A stretch of DNA of 64,000 nt, from contig NZ_QBJD02000005.1 of NCBI RefSeq assembly GCF_003057745.1, positions 1 to 64,000 on the forward strand, given 5' to 3'. The translations under genes and the position numbers were made by a program. This stretch comes from Enterobacter sp. RIT418. Lineage in GTDB: Bacteria; Pseudomonadota; Gammaproteobacteria; Enterobacterales; Enterobacteriaceae. Below the pieces are notes generated by a model. It saw only the letters and a list, made by a program, of their open reading frames with translations, made no database searches and had not been told where the DNA came from. Of this stretch, positions 1-7,885 are shown in pieces. Numbering within the stretch: position 1 is the first letter of the stretch; each line of letters begins with the position of its first letter.

Positions 1-101
1 AAATATTTGGTATTATCCCAAATTATGACGAAAATTAATCTATTTTTAACTTTTTTTTAAATATTGGTGAAAGTGGAACCAAAAACGCTATTTTTGTAAT
101 A

Positions 102-178
102 TATGCTTATAGCATAGCTATTTAGCATGTGTGCAGGGCACACTAGCTAAGCTGCGTAAGAGATAAGCTATAAGCATA
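102..178. repeat. Long imperfect palindrome (nested inverted repeats)
   Basis: The outer arms TATGCTTATAGC (102-113) and GCTATAAGCATA (167-178) are perfect 12-bp inverted repeats. Inside, TTAGC (122-126) pairs with GCTAA (146-150), and GTGTGC (129-134) pairs with GCACAC (138-143) across an AGG loop. The whole can fold into one 77-nt hairpin with internal loops. There is no adjacent T-tract, so it is not a simple terminator. Function is unknown; it could be a small structured RNA, a cruciform or a mobile-element remnant. Confidence 0.6.
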
Positions 179-453
179 AAGTTCAGCCCTAGCTCTATCT
201 AAAGATAGATGATCTTCTTCTTATAAAAGAAAACAGATCCGTTAGAAAAAGGAACTCATTCACTCTGTTCATTCGTAAAAGAAAAAGTATGATGTGATTA
301 GAGTAAATTAATTTCCCTCCAATATCCTCTAATAGCTGTAGAAATCAAAAATTTCTCAGCGCCAAAAGAAAAGTAATATCCCTAGAATATCTTATTAATG
401 CGTCGGAATTAATCTATAACTTTCTTTTGCCTTTAATCATTTCCTTATCGGAC

Positions 454-469
454 GTTCACGCATGTGAAC
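454..469. repeat. Short perfect inverted repeat
   Basis: GTTCAC (454-459), loop GCAT, GTGAAC (464-469). A 16-bp palindrome of operator-like size in otherwise AT-rich non-coding DNA. No assigned function. Confidence 0.4.
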
Positions 470-671
470 ATAATTATATCCGTGAAAATAATCACTTTCA
501 AACTGTGGCTTTTTTGCCAGCATTTTTTCTGTCAGTAAACCTATAAATATTCCGACAGATTAAACTAACTTTATTTTTTATCTCTTAATTAGTGAAGATA
601 GGAACTAAATAACTAACATTTGTAATATGCATATATACAAGGATGATAAATAATATGGATGATTAAAATCT

Positions 672-1220
672 ATGACGACTATTTCTATTTTAAAAGTTGG
701 TGATGTATTTGAATATAAAGATTTTGGGGATTTTTAAATAATTGAAATGGTCAGTAGCAAGCATGTTAAAATCAAATTCAAAAATACAGGTTATGAAAAA
801 ACTGTAATTAAATCCCTAGTCCGTCAGGGAATGATTAAAGATCCCAATTCCAGAAGTGTCTACGGTGTCGGATTAATTGGGGAAGGTCACAAGGCACAAA
901 AAGACGGCAAAATGTTTAGGCCGTATGTGCTTTGGAAAGAGATGTTACGCCGTTGCTATGATGTAAAGCATTTAGCTAAATATCCGATATATAGAGGGTG
1001 TGAAGTGTCTCCACGTTGGCATAATTACTAAAACTTCTATATGGATATTCAAACTCTTGAAGGGTATGAATCTTGGTTAGATCCTGAAAATAAATTTCAG
1101 CTTGATAAAGATATTAAGATCCCTGGTAATAAAGTTTATGGCGAAGCTACCTGCATGTTTGTTTCCGACACACAAAATTCAATCGATGCTAACGCTAGAC
1201 GACACAACAAAAAGAGCTAA
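672..1220 (+). pseudogene. Phage-type HNH/AP2-like protein gene with two in-frame TAA codons
   Basis: One reading frame runs from ATG 672 to TAA 1218-1220 (182 codons before the final stop) and is interrupted only by TAA at 735-737 and TAA at 1029-1031. Read through, it starts MTTISILKVGDVFEY, continues with VYGVGLIGEG and WKEMLRRCYD in the middle, and ends with QLDKDIKIPGNKVY and ATCMFVSDTQNS. These blocks, in this order, resemble small phage proteins of the HNH/AP2 type (G-D-x-F start, YGVGxxGEG, W-x-x-M-L-x-R-CYD, QLDKDIK). The middle piece alone (747-1031) could give a 94-residue fragment. Both interruptions differ by one base from sense codons (CAA, GAA or AAA), so this is best read as a decaying prophage gene. 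Family assignment is from memory of such proteins, and the exact function is not known. Confidence 0.7.
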
Positions 1221-1226
1221 TCTGTA

Positions 1227-1256
1227 ACCTCGCATTCTGGCGGGGTTTTGTTGTTT
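1227..1256 (+). terminator. Rho-independent terminator after the phage-type gene
   Basis: Stem CCTCGC (1229-1234) with GCGGGG (1239-1244, one G-U pair), short loop, then TTTTGTTGTTTTT. It begins 8 nt after the final TAA of the broken gene, so it probably insulated that gene from thiM. Confidence 0.75.
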
Positions 1257-1445
1257 TTGGGGGAGATGTTGACCGATTCAAATCTGTTAGAAAATCACCA
1301 CTCACTTAAACATAGCTGAGATAGTTACTTTGATAGATGTTTAAAAAACAATCTAAAAAGAAACCTCTTGCGCTAGGACTGTACACCCGGTTAAACTAAT
1401 CACCTACGAAATATTTACGTGTAATTGATTGAATTAAATAGAATT

Positions 1446-1573
1446 TGACTCGGGGTGCCCTTCTTAAATGAAGGCTGAGAAATACCCGTATTACCTGATC
1501 TGGATAATGCCAGCGTAGGGAAGTCAGATGCCTTCCCGGTCATCGCTTCTTCACGTAAGGCAGGAGCGAAACC
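1446..1573 (+). promoter_or_regulatory. TPP (thi-box) riboswitch of thiMD
   Basis: The aptamer spans 1446-1526. It shows the conserved thi-box segments CGGGGTGCCCTTC, AAGGCTGAGAAATACCC, ACCTGATCTGGATAATGCC and AGCGTAGGGAAGT. P1 pairs TGACT (1446-1450) with AGTCA (1522-1526). GGGAAG (1518-1523), which includes the 3' strand of P1, can instead pair with CTTCCC (1532-1537). The Shine-Dalgarno AGGAGCG (1562-1568) can pair with CGCTTCT (1544-1550). This fits control of translation initiation by thiamine pyrophosphate, as established for E. coli thiM. The pairings are read by eye. Confidence 0.95.
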
Positions 1574-2344
1574 ATGCAGCCTGACCTGCTCGATCTACAC
1601 GTTTTACATCAGTTCCATTCCCACTCGCCGCTCACGCACTGTATGACCAACGACGTCGTGCAGGCCTTTACCGCCAACGTGTTACTGGCCCTCGGCGCCT
1701 CCCCGGCGATGGTGATCGAGGCCGATGAAGCGGAACACTTTGCCTCTGCGGCAGACGCTCTGCTGATTAACGTCGGTACGCTGACCGCGCCGCGCGCCCA
1801 GTCGATGCGCCGGGCGATTGAAAGCGCCGTCGCGGCGGGAAAACCCTGGACGCTCGACCCGGTTGCCGTCGGCGCGCTGGCGTTTCGCACCCGCTTTTGC
1901 CAGCAGGTTCTGTCCCTTAAGCCCGCCGCCATTCGCGGCAATGCCTCCGAAATTCTGGCCCTGGCCGGAATGAGCGCAGGCGGTCGCGGCGTAGATTCCA
2001 CCGACAGCGCGTCCAGCGCGTTGCCCGCGGCGCAGGCGCTGGCCGAACGGACCCGCGCCATCGTCGTGGTCACGGGGGAGGTGGATTACATCACCGACGG
2101 ACAGCGAACCCGCACGGTCGCCGGCGGAGATCCGCTGATGACCCGCGTGGTAGGGACGGGGTGCGCGCTTTCTGCGGTTGTGGCCGCCAGCTGTTCGCTC
2201 CCGGGGGATCGGCTGGACAACGCGGCGGCGGCCTGTAAGTGGATGAAGCGCGCCGGGTCGCGCGCGGCTGCGGACGCTCGCGGGCCGGGCAGCTTCGCCT
2301 CCGCTTTTCTTGACGCGCTGTACGCGCTGGAGGTGCAGGCATGA
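1574..2344 (+). CDS. thiM: Hydroxyethylthiazole kinase
   Basis: ThiM phosphorylates 4-methyl-5-(2-hydroxyethyl)thiazole with ATP, salvaging the thiazole half of thiamine in the cytoplasm. The 256-residue product is close to the usual 262. It shows [13 protein letters not shown] near the N terminus, LDPVAVGAL in the middle, IRGNASEI, and the C-terminal [11 protein letters not shown] with the family's conserved cysteine at residue 197. The start is fixed by AGGAG at 1562-1566, eight bases before the ATG, and by the riboswitch that ends there. It overlaps thiD by 4 bp (ATGA), so the two are translationally coupled in one thiamine-salvage operon. Confidence 0.97.
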   Translation: MQPDLLDLHVLHQFHSHSPLTHCMTNDVVQAFTANVLLALGASPAMVIEADEAEHFASAADALLINVGTLTAPRAQSMRRAIESAVAAGKPWTLDPVAVGALAFRTRFCQQVLSLKPAAIRGNASEILALAGMSAGGRGVDSTDSASSALPAAQALAERTRAIVVVTGEVDYITDGQRTRTVAGGDPLMTRVVGTGCALSAVVAASCSLPGDRLDNAAAACKWMKRAGSRAAADARGPGSFASAFLDALYALEVQA

Positions 2345-3141
2345 AGCGGATTAACGCACTCACTATCGCAGGCACCGATCCGAGCGGCGGGGCGGGGATC
2401 CAGGCCGATTTAAAAACCTTCTCCGCGCTTGGCGCGTACGGGTGTTCGGTCATTACCGCGCTGGTGGCGCAGAATACGCGCGGCGTGCAGTCGGTCTACC
2501 GCATTGAGCCGGATTTTGTCGCGGCCCAGCTGGACTCCGTGTTCAGCGACGTGCGTATCGATACCACCAAGATTGGCATGCTGGCGGAGACGGATATCGT
2601 GGAGGCCGTGGCCGAGCGGCTGCAGCGCTATCAGGTGCAAAACGTGGTGCTCGATACCGTGATGCTGGCGAAAAGCGGCGATCCGCTGCTCTCTCCGGCC
2701 GCGGTTGACACGCTGCGCAAAAAGCTGCTGCCGCAGGTGGCGCTCATTACGCCAAACCTGCCCGAAGCCGCCGCGCTGCTGGATGCGCCGCACGCGCGGA
2801 ATGAACGCGAAATGAAGGCGCAGGGCCACGCGCTGCTGGCGCTGGGCTGCGGTGCGGTGCTGATGAAGGGGGGACATCTTGACGATGCCGAAAGCCCCGA
2901 CTGGCTGTTCACCCGCGACGGGGAGCAGCGTTTTACCGCGCCGCGCGTGCAAACGAAAAACACCCACGGGACGGGCTGTACGCTCTCCGCGGCGCTGGCC
3001 GCCCTGCGCCCGCGACATCAACGCTGGAATGATACGGTGCTCCACGCCAAGACCTGGCTTTCCGCCGCGCTGGCGCAGGCCGACACGCTGGAGGTCGGCC
3101 ACGGTATTGGGCCGGTTCATCATTTTCACGCGTGGTGGTAA
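2341..3141 (+). CDS. thiD: Hydroxymethylpyrimidine / phosphomethylpyrimidine kinase
   Basis: ThiD phosphorylates HMP and then HMP-phosphate to HMP-PP, the pyrimidine precursor for thiamine monophosphate synthesis. The 266-residue product has the ribokinase-fold signatures [20 protein letters not shown] at the N terminus, [11 protein letters not shown] in the middle, ITPNLPEAA, and the C-terminal [17 protein letters not shown] anion-hole/catalytic segment. It overlaps thiM by 4 bp and should share the TPP riboswitch. A 139-nt gap separates it from fbaB. Confidence 0.97.
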   Translation: MKRINALTIAGTDPSGGAGIQADLKTFSALGAYGCSVITALVAQNTRGVQSVYRIEPDFVAAQLDSVFSDVRIDTTKIGMLAETDIVEAVAERLQRYQVQNVVLDTVMLAKSGDPLLSPAAVDTLRKKLLPQVALITPNLPEAAALLDAPHARNEREMKAQGHALLALGCGAVLMKGGHLDDAESPDWLFTRDGEQRFTAPRVQTKNTHGTGCTLSAALAALRPRHQRWNDTVLHAKTWLSAALAQADTLEVGHGIGPVHHFHAWW

Positions 3142-3221
3142 CGCGGCGCGATGTACACGAATCGAGCCAGCAGAATGTGCTGAATAACGTTGCAAATGGT
3201 GGAAAATCTGTTAAGTCGGTA

Positions 3222-3256
3222 CCAGGCTTAGTCTGCCCACAACGCTGTGGGCCTGG
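3222..3256. other. Stem-loop between thiD and fbaB
   Basis: Perfect 7-bp stem GCCCACA (3235-3241) / TGTGGGC (3246-3252) with loop ACGC, extended by outer CCAGG (3222-3226) and CCTGG (3252-3256). No T-run follows, so it is not an obvious terminator. It may be an RNA processing or stabilising hairpin in the fbaB leader. Confidence 0.45.
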
Positions 3257-3280
3257 ATAACACGCTACGGGAGAATAGCT

Positions 3281-4333
3281 ATGACCGATATTGCGCAGTT
3301 GCTTGGCAAAGACGCCGACGGCCTTTTGCAGCATCGCTGTATGACCATTCCATCCGACCAGCTTTACCTGCCTGGCCACGACTACGTAGACCGCGTGATG
3401 GTGGATAACAACCGTCCGCCGGCGGTGCTGCGAAACATGCAGACGCTCTACAACACGGGCCGACTGGCCGGTACGGGCTATCTGTCCATTCTGCCGGTTG
3501 ATCAGGGCGTTGAACACTCTGCGGGCGCGTCGTTCGCGGCCAATCCGCTCTATTTCGATCCGAAAAACATCGTGGAGCTGGCGATTGAAGCCGGCTGTAA
3601 CTGCGTGGCGTCAACCTACGGCGTGCTGGCCTCCGTATCGCGCCGCTACGCGCACCGCATTCCGTTCCTCGTCAAGCTGAACCACAACGAAACCCTGAGC
3701 TACCCGACCGAATACGATCAGACGCTCTACGCCAGCGTCGAGCAGGCGTTCAATATGGGCGCGGTGGCGGTCGGGGCGACGATCTATTTCGGCTCCGAGC
3801 AGTCTCGTCGTCAGATTGAAGAGATCTCCGCGGCCTTCGAGCGCGCGCACGAGCTGGGCATGGTGACGGTGCTGTGGGCCTATCTGCGCAACTCCGCGTT
3901 CAAGAAGGACGGCGTGGACTATCACGTTTCTGCCGATCTCACCGGGCAGGCGAACCACCTGGCGGCCACGATTGGTGCGGATATCGTCAAGCAGAAAATG
4001 GCGGAGAATAACGGTGGCTACAAGGCGGTGAACTTTGGCTACACCGATGACCGTGTCTACAGCAAGCTGACCAGCGATAACCCGATCGATCTGGTGCGTT
4101 ACCAGCTGGCGAACTGCTACATGGGCCGCGCGGGGCTGATTAACTCCGGCGGCGCGGCGGGCGGCGAAACCGACCTTTCTGACGCGGTACGCACGGCGGT
4201 GATTAACAAACGCGCGGGCGGCATGGGGCTGATTCTGGGCCGTAAGGCGTTTAAAAAATCAATGGCCGACGGCGTGAAGCTGATCAATGCGGTTCAGGAT
4301 GTCTATCTGGACAGCAAAGTCACGATTGCCTGA
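3281..4333 (+). CDS. fbaB: Class I fructose-bisphosphate aldolase (DhnA type)
   Basis: This enzyme cleaves fructose-1,6-bisphosphate to DHAP and glyceraldehyde-3-phosphate through a Schiff-base lysine; in E. coli it is used mainly during gluconeogenic growth. The 350-residue length matches E. coli FbaB. The protein shows [44 protein letters not shown] and the C-terminal [14 protein letters not shown] phosphate-binding segment of the DhnA barrel. The start ATG at 3281 follows a purine-rich GGGAGAATAGCT. It stands alone: thiD ends 139 nt upstream, and yegS converges on it across a palindromic repeat. Confidence 0.96.
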   Translation: MTDIAQLLGKDADGLLQHRCMTIPSDQLYLPGHDYVDRVMVDNNRPPAVLRNMQTLYNTGRLAGTGYLSILPVDQGVEHSAGASFAANPLYFDPKNIVELAIEAGCNCVASTYGVLASVSRRYAHRIPFLVKLNHNETLSYPTEYDQTLYASVEQAFNMGAVAVGATIYFGSEQSRRQIEEISAAFERAHELGMVTVLWAYLRNSAFKKDGVDYHVSADLTGQANHLAATIGADIVKQKMAENNGGYKAVNFGYTDDRVYSKLTSDNPIDLVRYQLANCYMGRAGLINSGGAAGGETDLSDAVRTAVINKRAGGMGLILGRKAFKKSMADGVKLINAVQDVYLDSKVTIA

Positions 4334-4342
4334 CGCCTCCAT

Positions 4343-4423
4343 CCCCCTCTCCCAGTGGGAGAGGGGACAGGCCGAGCGCGGTATGGTTTTCTCCCTCTCC
4401 CGTGGGAGAGGGTTGGGTGAGGG
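4343..4423. repeat. Composite palindromic repeat, copy 1
   Basis: Two hairpins, CCCCTCTCCC-AGT-GGGAGAGGGG and CCCTCTCCC-GT-GGGAGAGGG, sit about 30 nt apart, and the second is followed by TTGGGTGAGGG. It lies between the convergent genes fbaB and yegS, starting 9 nt after the fbaB stop. It belongs to the same family as the elements at 7078, 37374, 43550 and 55514. It could also serve as a transcription terminator between the two genes. Confidence 0.85.
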
Positions 4424-4447
4424 CATCATCGCGCACCGTGTAAAACA

Positions 4448-5347
4448 TCAGCGCAGCAGCACGCAGTCCGGCGGCAAGCGGCACTGCAGCGCGCCCGGAA
4501 TGACCTCAATGCGGAACTGCGTCCCGCTCAACGGCTCGCCGTCAAGGTTAAACGTCATCCCGTGCGGGGCGTTAATCTCAAACCATGCCGATTTCCCGGC
4601 AATGATATTCGGGCTCTCTTCCGGCTGCGTCAGCGTGGTAAACAGCGCGGGCAGCAGCCCGTCTCCGGTAAAAATACGCAGCTGGAGCTGACCGTCGTTG
4701 ATCAGCGCCTCCGGGCACAGCTGCTGTCCGCCGCCCGCCTGGCGGCCGTTGCCAATCCCAATGACCAGCGCGTCGCCCTGCCAGTGGAAATTCTCGCCGT
4801 GAATCTCACAGCGGTCGGGCTTCAGCGTATCCATGCGCATCAGGCCATGAATCAAATACGACACGCCGCCCAGCGCGGCCTTTAGCTTCTCCGGCGTTTC
4901 GCTGGTGATGCGGGTGCCAAAGCCGCCCGTGGCCATATTGATAAAACAGGTTTTATCATTCACCTGGGCAATATCCACCGCGGTCGCCTTGCCGAGGATC
5001 GCCAGCTGGAGTGCTTTGCCTAACTCCTCCGGAATCCCCGCGCTGGTGGCGAAATCATTGGCCGTGCCGAGCGGTAAAATGCCCATCGCCGGACGTTCAG
5101 CCGCGTCCAGATCGACAAGCGCGCTCGCAATTTCGTTGATCGTGCCGTCGCCGCCGCCGGAAATGATGGTCTCGACGCCCAGCCGACGGCCTTCGTCGAT
5201 ATAGCGCGCCGCGTCGCCTTTCTCCCACGTGACGCGCACGTGGATGCGGGCTCCGTCTTCGCGTAGCGCGGTAATTGCCTGGCGCAGAATATCGTTGCCT
5301 GCACTTTTGCCATTCAGAATCAATAAACTGTCTGGATAGGTTGCCAT
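4448..5347 (-). CDS. yegS: Lipid kinase YegS
   Basis: This is a soluble kinase of the diacylglycerol kinase catalytic family. The E. coli homologue phosphorylates phosphatidylglycerol in vitro. The 299-residue product has the nucleotide-binding motif [17 protein letters not shown] around residues 61-77, then [12 protein letters not shown], and later [18 protein letters not shown], all typical of the family. Its length matches E. coli YegS. It converges with fbaB, and its promoter faces the CyaR gene region. The physiological substrate is not established. Confidence 0.94.
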   Translation of the reverse strand: MATYPDSLLILNGKSAGNDILRQAITALREDGARIHVRVTWEKGDAARYIDEGRRLGVETIISGGGDGTINEIASALVDLDAAERPAMGILPLGTANDFATSAGIPEELGKALQLAILGKATAVDIAQVNDKTCFINMATGGFGTRITSETPEKLKAALGGVSYLIHGLMRMDTLKPDRCEIHGENFHWQGDALVIGIGNGRQAGGGQQLCPEALINDGQLQLRIFTGDGLLPALFTTLTQPEESPNIIAGKSAWFEINAPHGMTFNLDGEPLSGTQFRIEVIPGALQCRLPPDCVLLR

Positions 5348-5424
5348 TTACATTATTCCCTTTTTAGCTCTATCAAGAGTGTATCGCAGCGGGGAAAAAA
5401 GCGGGTAAGAACTGGACGAAAGGC

Positions 5425-5510
5425 AAAAAATAAGCCCACGTAAGGGAGATTACGCGGGCTAAGGAGGTGGTTCCTGGTACAGCTAGCATTTATGGGTTAT
5501 GTTTTTCAGC
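5425..5510 (-). ncRNA. cyaR: Small regulatory RNA CyaR
   Basis: Read on the minus strand the RNA begins GCUGAAAAACAUAACCC, contains AUGCUAGCUGUACCAGG and AACCACCUCC, and ends with a terminator hairpin AGCCCGCGUAA / UUACGUGGGCU (one G-U pair) followed by UUAUUUUUU. This is close to base-for-base the CyaR RNA of E. coli, about 86 nt. In E. coli and Salmonella, CyaR is Hfq-dependent, activated by CRP, and represses ompX, luxS, nadE and others through the CACCUCC region. Its position between yegQ and yegS is conserved. Confidence 0.97.
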
Positions 5511-5517
5511 GGGAGGG

Positions 5518-5560
5518 ATAATACCCGCATTGAGCGAAGCGGTATGTGATCCGATTCTAA
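5518..5560 (-). promoter_or_regulatory. cyaR promoter with candidate CRP site
   Basis: On the minus strand TATTAT (5523-5518) lies 7 nt before the CyaR 5' end and serves as -10. A TGTGA half-site (plus strand 5545-5549) followed by TCCGAT and TCTAA gives a half-conserved CRP site centred near -42, as expected for a class II CRP-activated promoter. CRP control of cyaR is established in E. coli. The exact site here is read by eye. Confidence 0.6.
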
Positions 5561-5595
5561 GAATCATCCCCGCGTGAAAAAATTACCCTGATTAA

Positions 5596-6957
5596 CTATT
5601 TGCCGTGGGGATTACGCGTGCTTTCGCCGTTGAAGTTGCGCATCAGCAGCGCAAATTTCAGCTCGATCTCTTCCGGCACCGGCATCCAGACGGTGTGCCC
5701 GTCGCCCGGTGCGACCTCAATCGCTTCCCCTTTGCCGTTTTCCAGATGCTCCAGCGTGAAGTTCATGTTGCCCTGCGGGGTCATCAGCTCCAGGCTGTCG
5801 CCCTTGGTGAACTTGTTTTTCACCGCCACGGCCGCCAGCGCGCCCTTGCGCTCGCCGGTGAAATCGCCGACGAACTGCTGGCGCTCGGAAACGGAGTAGC
5901 CGTGCTCGTAGTTCTGGTAGTCGTCGTGGGTGTGACGACGCAGGAAGCCCTCGGTATAGCCGCGGTGCGCCAGGCCTTCCAGGGTTTCCAGCAGGCTGGT
6001 ATCAAACGGTTTGCCGGCTGCGGCATCGTCGATGGCCTTACGGTATACCTGGGCGGTGCGCGCGCAGTAGTAGTAAGACTTGGTGCGGCCTTCGATTTTC
6101 AGGGAGTGCACGCCCATCTGCGTTAAACGCTCAACGTGCGCAATGGCGCGCAGATCTTTCGAGTTCATGATGTAGGTGCCGTGCTCGTCTTCAAAGGCGG
6201 TCATGTACTCGCCCGGACGCTTGGCCTCTTCAATCATAAACACGCTGTCGGTCGGCGCGCCGATGCCGAGCGTCGGCTCCACGTTGGTAACCGGAATCGG
6301 CTCGTGCTTGTGGACGATATTGCCGATGTCGTCTTCTTTGCCTTCCTGAACGTTATATTCCCAGCGGCAGGCGTTGGTGCAGGTGCCCTGGTTCGGATCG
6401 CGCTTGTTGATATAGCCGGAGAGCAGGCAGCGGCCGGAGTAGGCCATGCACAGCGCGCCGTGAACGAAAATTTCGATTTCCATATCCGGCACCTGGGTGC
6501 GGATCTCTTCGATCTCTTCGAGAGACAGTTCGCGAGACAAAATGACGCGCGTCAGCCCCATCTGCTTCCAGAACTTGACCGTCGCCCAGTTGACGGCGTT
6601 GGCCTGCACGGACAGGTGAATGTCCATCTCCGGGAAGTTTTCGCGAACCAGCATGATTAAACCCGGATCCGACATGATCAGCGCGTCCGGCCCCATATCC
6701 ACCACCGGCTTCAGGTCGCGAATGAACGTCTTCAGCTTGGCGTTGTGCGGCGCGATGTTAACCACCACGTAGAATTTTTTGCCAAGGGCATGCGCTTCGT
6801 TGATGCCGAGCTGCAGGTTCTCGTGGTTGAATTCGTTGTTACGCACGCGCAGCGAGTAGCGAGGCTGGCCCGCGTATACGGCGTCGGCACCATAGGCGAA
6901 AGCGTAACGCATATTTTGCAGCGTTCCCGCCGGGGAGAGGAGTTCCGGTTTAAACAT
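5596..6957 (-). CDS. trhP: tRNA 5-hydroxyuridine hydroxylase TrhP (U32 family, YegQ)
   Basis: TrhP is needed for prephenate-dependent hydroxylation of uridine-34 in tRNA, the first step to cmo5U. The 453-residue length matches E. coli YegQ. The N terminus reads FKPELLSPAGTLQNMRYA, the classical U32 start. The cysteine-rich segment around residues 169-201 (CMAYSGRCLLSGYI, GTCTNACRWEY) carries the conserved cysteines that probably bind an iron-sulfur cluster. The C-terminal beta-rich domain is present. The gene is monocistronic; cyaR lies directly downstream on the same strand. Confidence 0.95.
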   Translation of the reverse strand: MFKPELLSPAGTLQNMRYAFAYGADAVYAGQPRYSLRVRNNEFNHENLQLGINEAHALGKKFYVVVNIAPHNAKLKTFIRDLKPVVDMGPDALIMSDPGLIMLVRENFPEMDIHLSVQANAVNWATVKFWKQMGLTRVILSRELSLEEIEEIRTQVPDMEIEIFVHGALCMAYSGRCLLSGYINKRDPNQGTCTNACRWEYNVQEGKEDDIGNIVHKHEPIPVTNVEPTLGIGAPTDSVFMIEEAKRPGEYMTAFEDEHGTYIMNSKDLRAIAHVERLTQMGVHSLKIEGRTKSYYYCARTAQVYRKAIDDAAAGKPFDTSLLETLEGLAHRGYTEGFLRRHTHDDYQNYEHGYSVSERQQFVGDFTGERKGALAAVAVKNKFTKGDSLELMTPQGNMNFTLEHLENGKGEAIEVAPGDGHTVWMPVPEEIELKFALLMRNFNGESTRNPHGK

Positions 6958-7077
6958 GTTTGTTCTCGTTCTGATGACAGGTCAGATCCGCGCGCACCCG
7001 GTGCCGCGGTGAGGGGATGATCCCCTACTTTAAGGGCGGGCATTGTAGCGCCGAGGGGCAGGGAGGTAAAGTTTTTG

Positions 7078-7148
7078 CCCCCTCACCCCAAAGAGGAGAG
7101 GGTGAAAACCGCAGCTTACGGTCCCCTCGCCCCTTTGGGGTGAGGGGG
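7078..7148. repeat. Composite palindromic repeat, copy 2
   Basis: The outer arms CCCCCTCACCCC (7078-7089) and GGGGTGAGGGGG (7137-7148) are perfect inverted repeats of 12 bp. Inner blocks AGGAGAGGGT and CCCCTCGCCCC are divergent versions of the family core. It lies just downstream of baeR, between baeR and trhP. Confidence 0.8.
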
Positions 7149-7162
7149 AGGAGAATATTGTG

Positions 7163-7885
7163 TCACGCAATCCTGCACGCGTCCGCTTCCCAGCGATACC
7201 CCACGCCGTACACCGCGCGAATAAACGACTGCTCGGCGTCCAGCGCCTCCAGCTTGCGGCGCAGGTTTTTGATATGGCTGTCGATGGTGCGGTCGGTTAC
7301 CACGCGGTAATCGTCATACAGGTTGTTCAGCAGCTGCTCGCGCGAGAACACCTTGCCCGGCTCGTGGGAGAGCGTTTTAAGCAGGCGAAACTCGGCGGGC
7401 GTCAGGTCCAGCAGCTTGCCGCGCCAGCTTGCCTGGAAGCGGCTTTCGTCGACGATCAGCGGGCTTTCGGCATCCAGCGTCTGCAGCTCGCGCTGCGGCC
7501 TGCAGCGGCGCAGGATGGTCTTCACGCGGGCCACCACCTCGCGCGGGCTGTAGGGCTTGCAGATGTAATCGTCCGCGCCAATTTCGAGGCCCAGCAGGCG
7601 GTCGATCTCTTCGATTTTGGCGGTGACCATTACGATAGGCACGTCCGAGAAGCGGCGGATTTCCCGGCACAGGGTCAGGCCGTCGGTGCCTGGCAGCATC
7701 AGGTCCAGCAGGATCAGGTCCGGCGGCGTCTGGCGCACGTAGGGCAGCACCTGGTCGCCGTGGCTAATCAGCGAAGGGGCGTAGCTTGCCGCGCGCAGGT
7801 AGTCGATCAGGAGCTGCCCAAGCTTGGGCTCGTCTTCCACGATCAGGATGCGCGGCGTGTTTTCATCAATGGGTAACTCGGTCAT
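7163..7885 (-). CDS. baeR: Envelope-stress response regulator BaeR
   Basis: BaeR is an OmpR-family DNA-binding response regulator that activates mdtABCD and other efflux and envelope-stress genes. The 240-residue protein has a receiver domain at residues 11-125, with acidic residues in VEDEP and the phospho-acceptor Asp61 in [11 protein letters not shown]. The C-terminal winged helix ends with [14 protein letters not shown] and VYGVGYRWE. It overlaps baeS by 4 bp and is the last gene of the mdtABCD-baeSR operon. A palindromic repeat follows its stop. Confidence 0.96.
   Translation of the reverse strand: MTELPIDENTPRILIVEDEPKLGQLLIDYLRAASYAPSLISHGDQVLPYVRQTPPDLILLDLMLPGTDGLTLCREIRRFSDVPIVMVTAKIEEIDRLLGLEIGADDYICKPYSPREVVARVKTILRRCRPQRELQTLDAESPLIVDESRFQASWRGKLLDLTPAEFRLLKTLSHEPGKVFSREQLLNNLYDDYRVVTDRTIDSHIKNLRRKLEALDAEQSFIRAVYGVGYRWEADACRIA

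Larger units (their letters stand above)
1..671. other. AT-rich intergenic/accessory stretch
   Basis: No convincing coding frame is seen here on either strand. The sequence is much richer in A+T than the thiM-thiD genes that follow. It contains several inverted repeats (102-178, 194-209, 454-469) and a TGGC-T6-GCCA hairpin followed by GCATTTTTT at 506-528. Together with the broken phage-type gene that follows, this looks like horizontally acquired, decaying DNA upstream of thiM. That origin is inference from composition and context. Confidence 0.6.
1221..1573 (+). other. Intergenic region with thiM promoter candidate and leader
   Basis: No gene is seen. After the terminator the DNA stays AT-rich to about 1440. 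A possible -10 TAGAAT lies at 1439-1444, just before the aptamer, with only a weak -35 (TTACGT-like, about 1415). The rest is the TPP riboswitch and its expression platform. Confidence 0.5.

Noticed and set aside
5568-5595. Possible terminator of trhP before cyaR
   Set aside because: No clear stem with a U-run was found between the trhP stop and the cyaR promoter.
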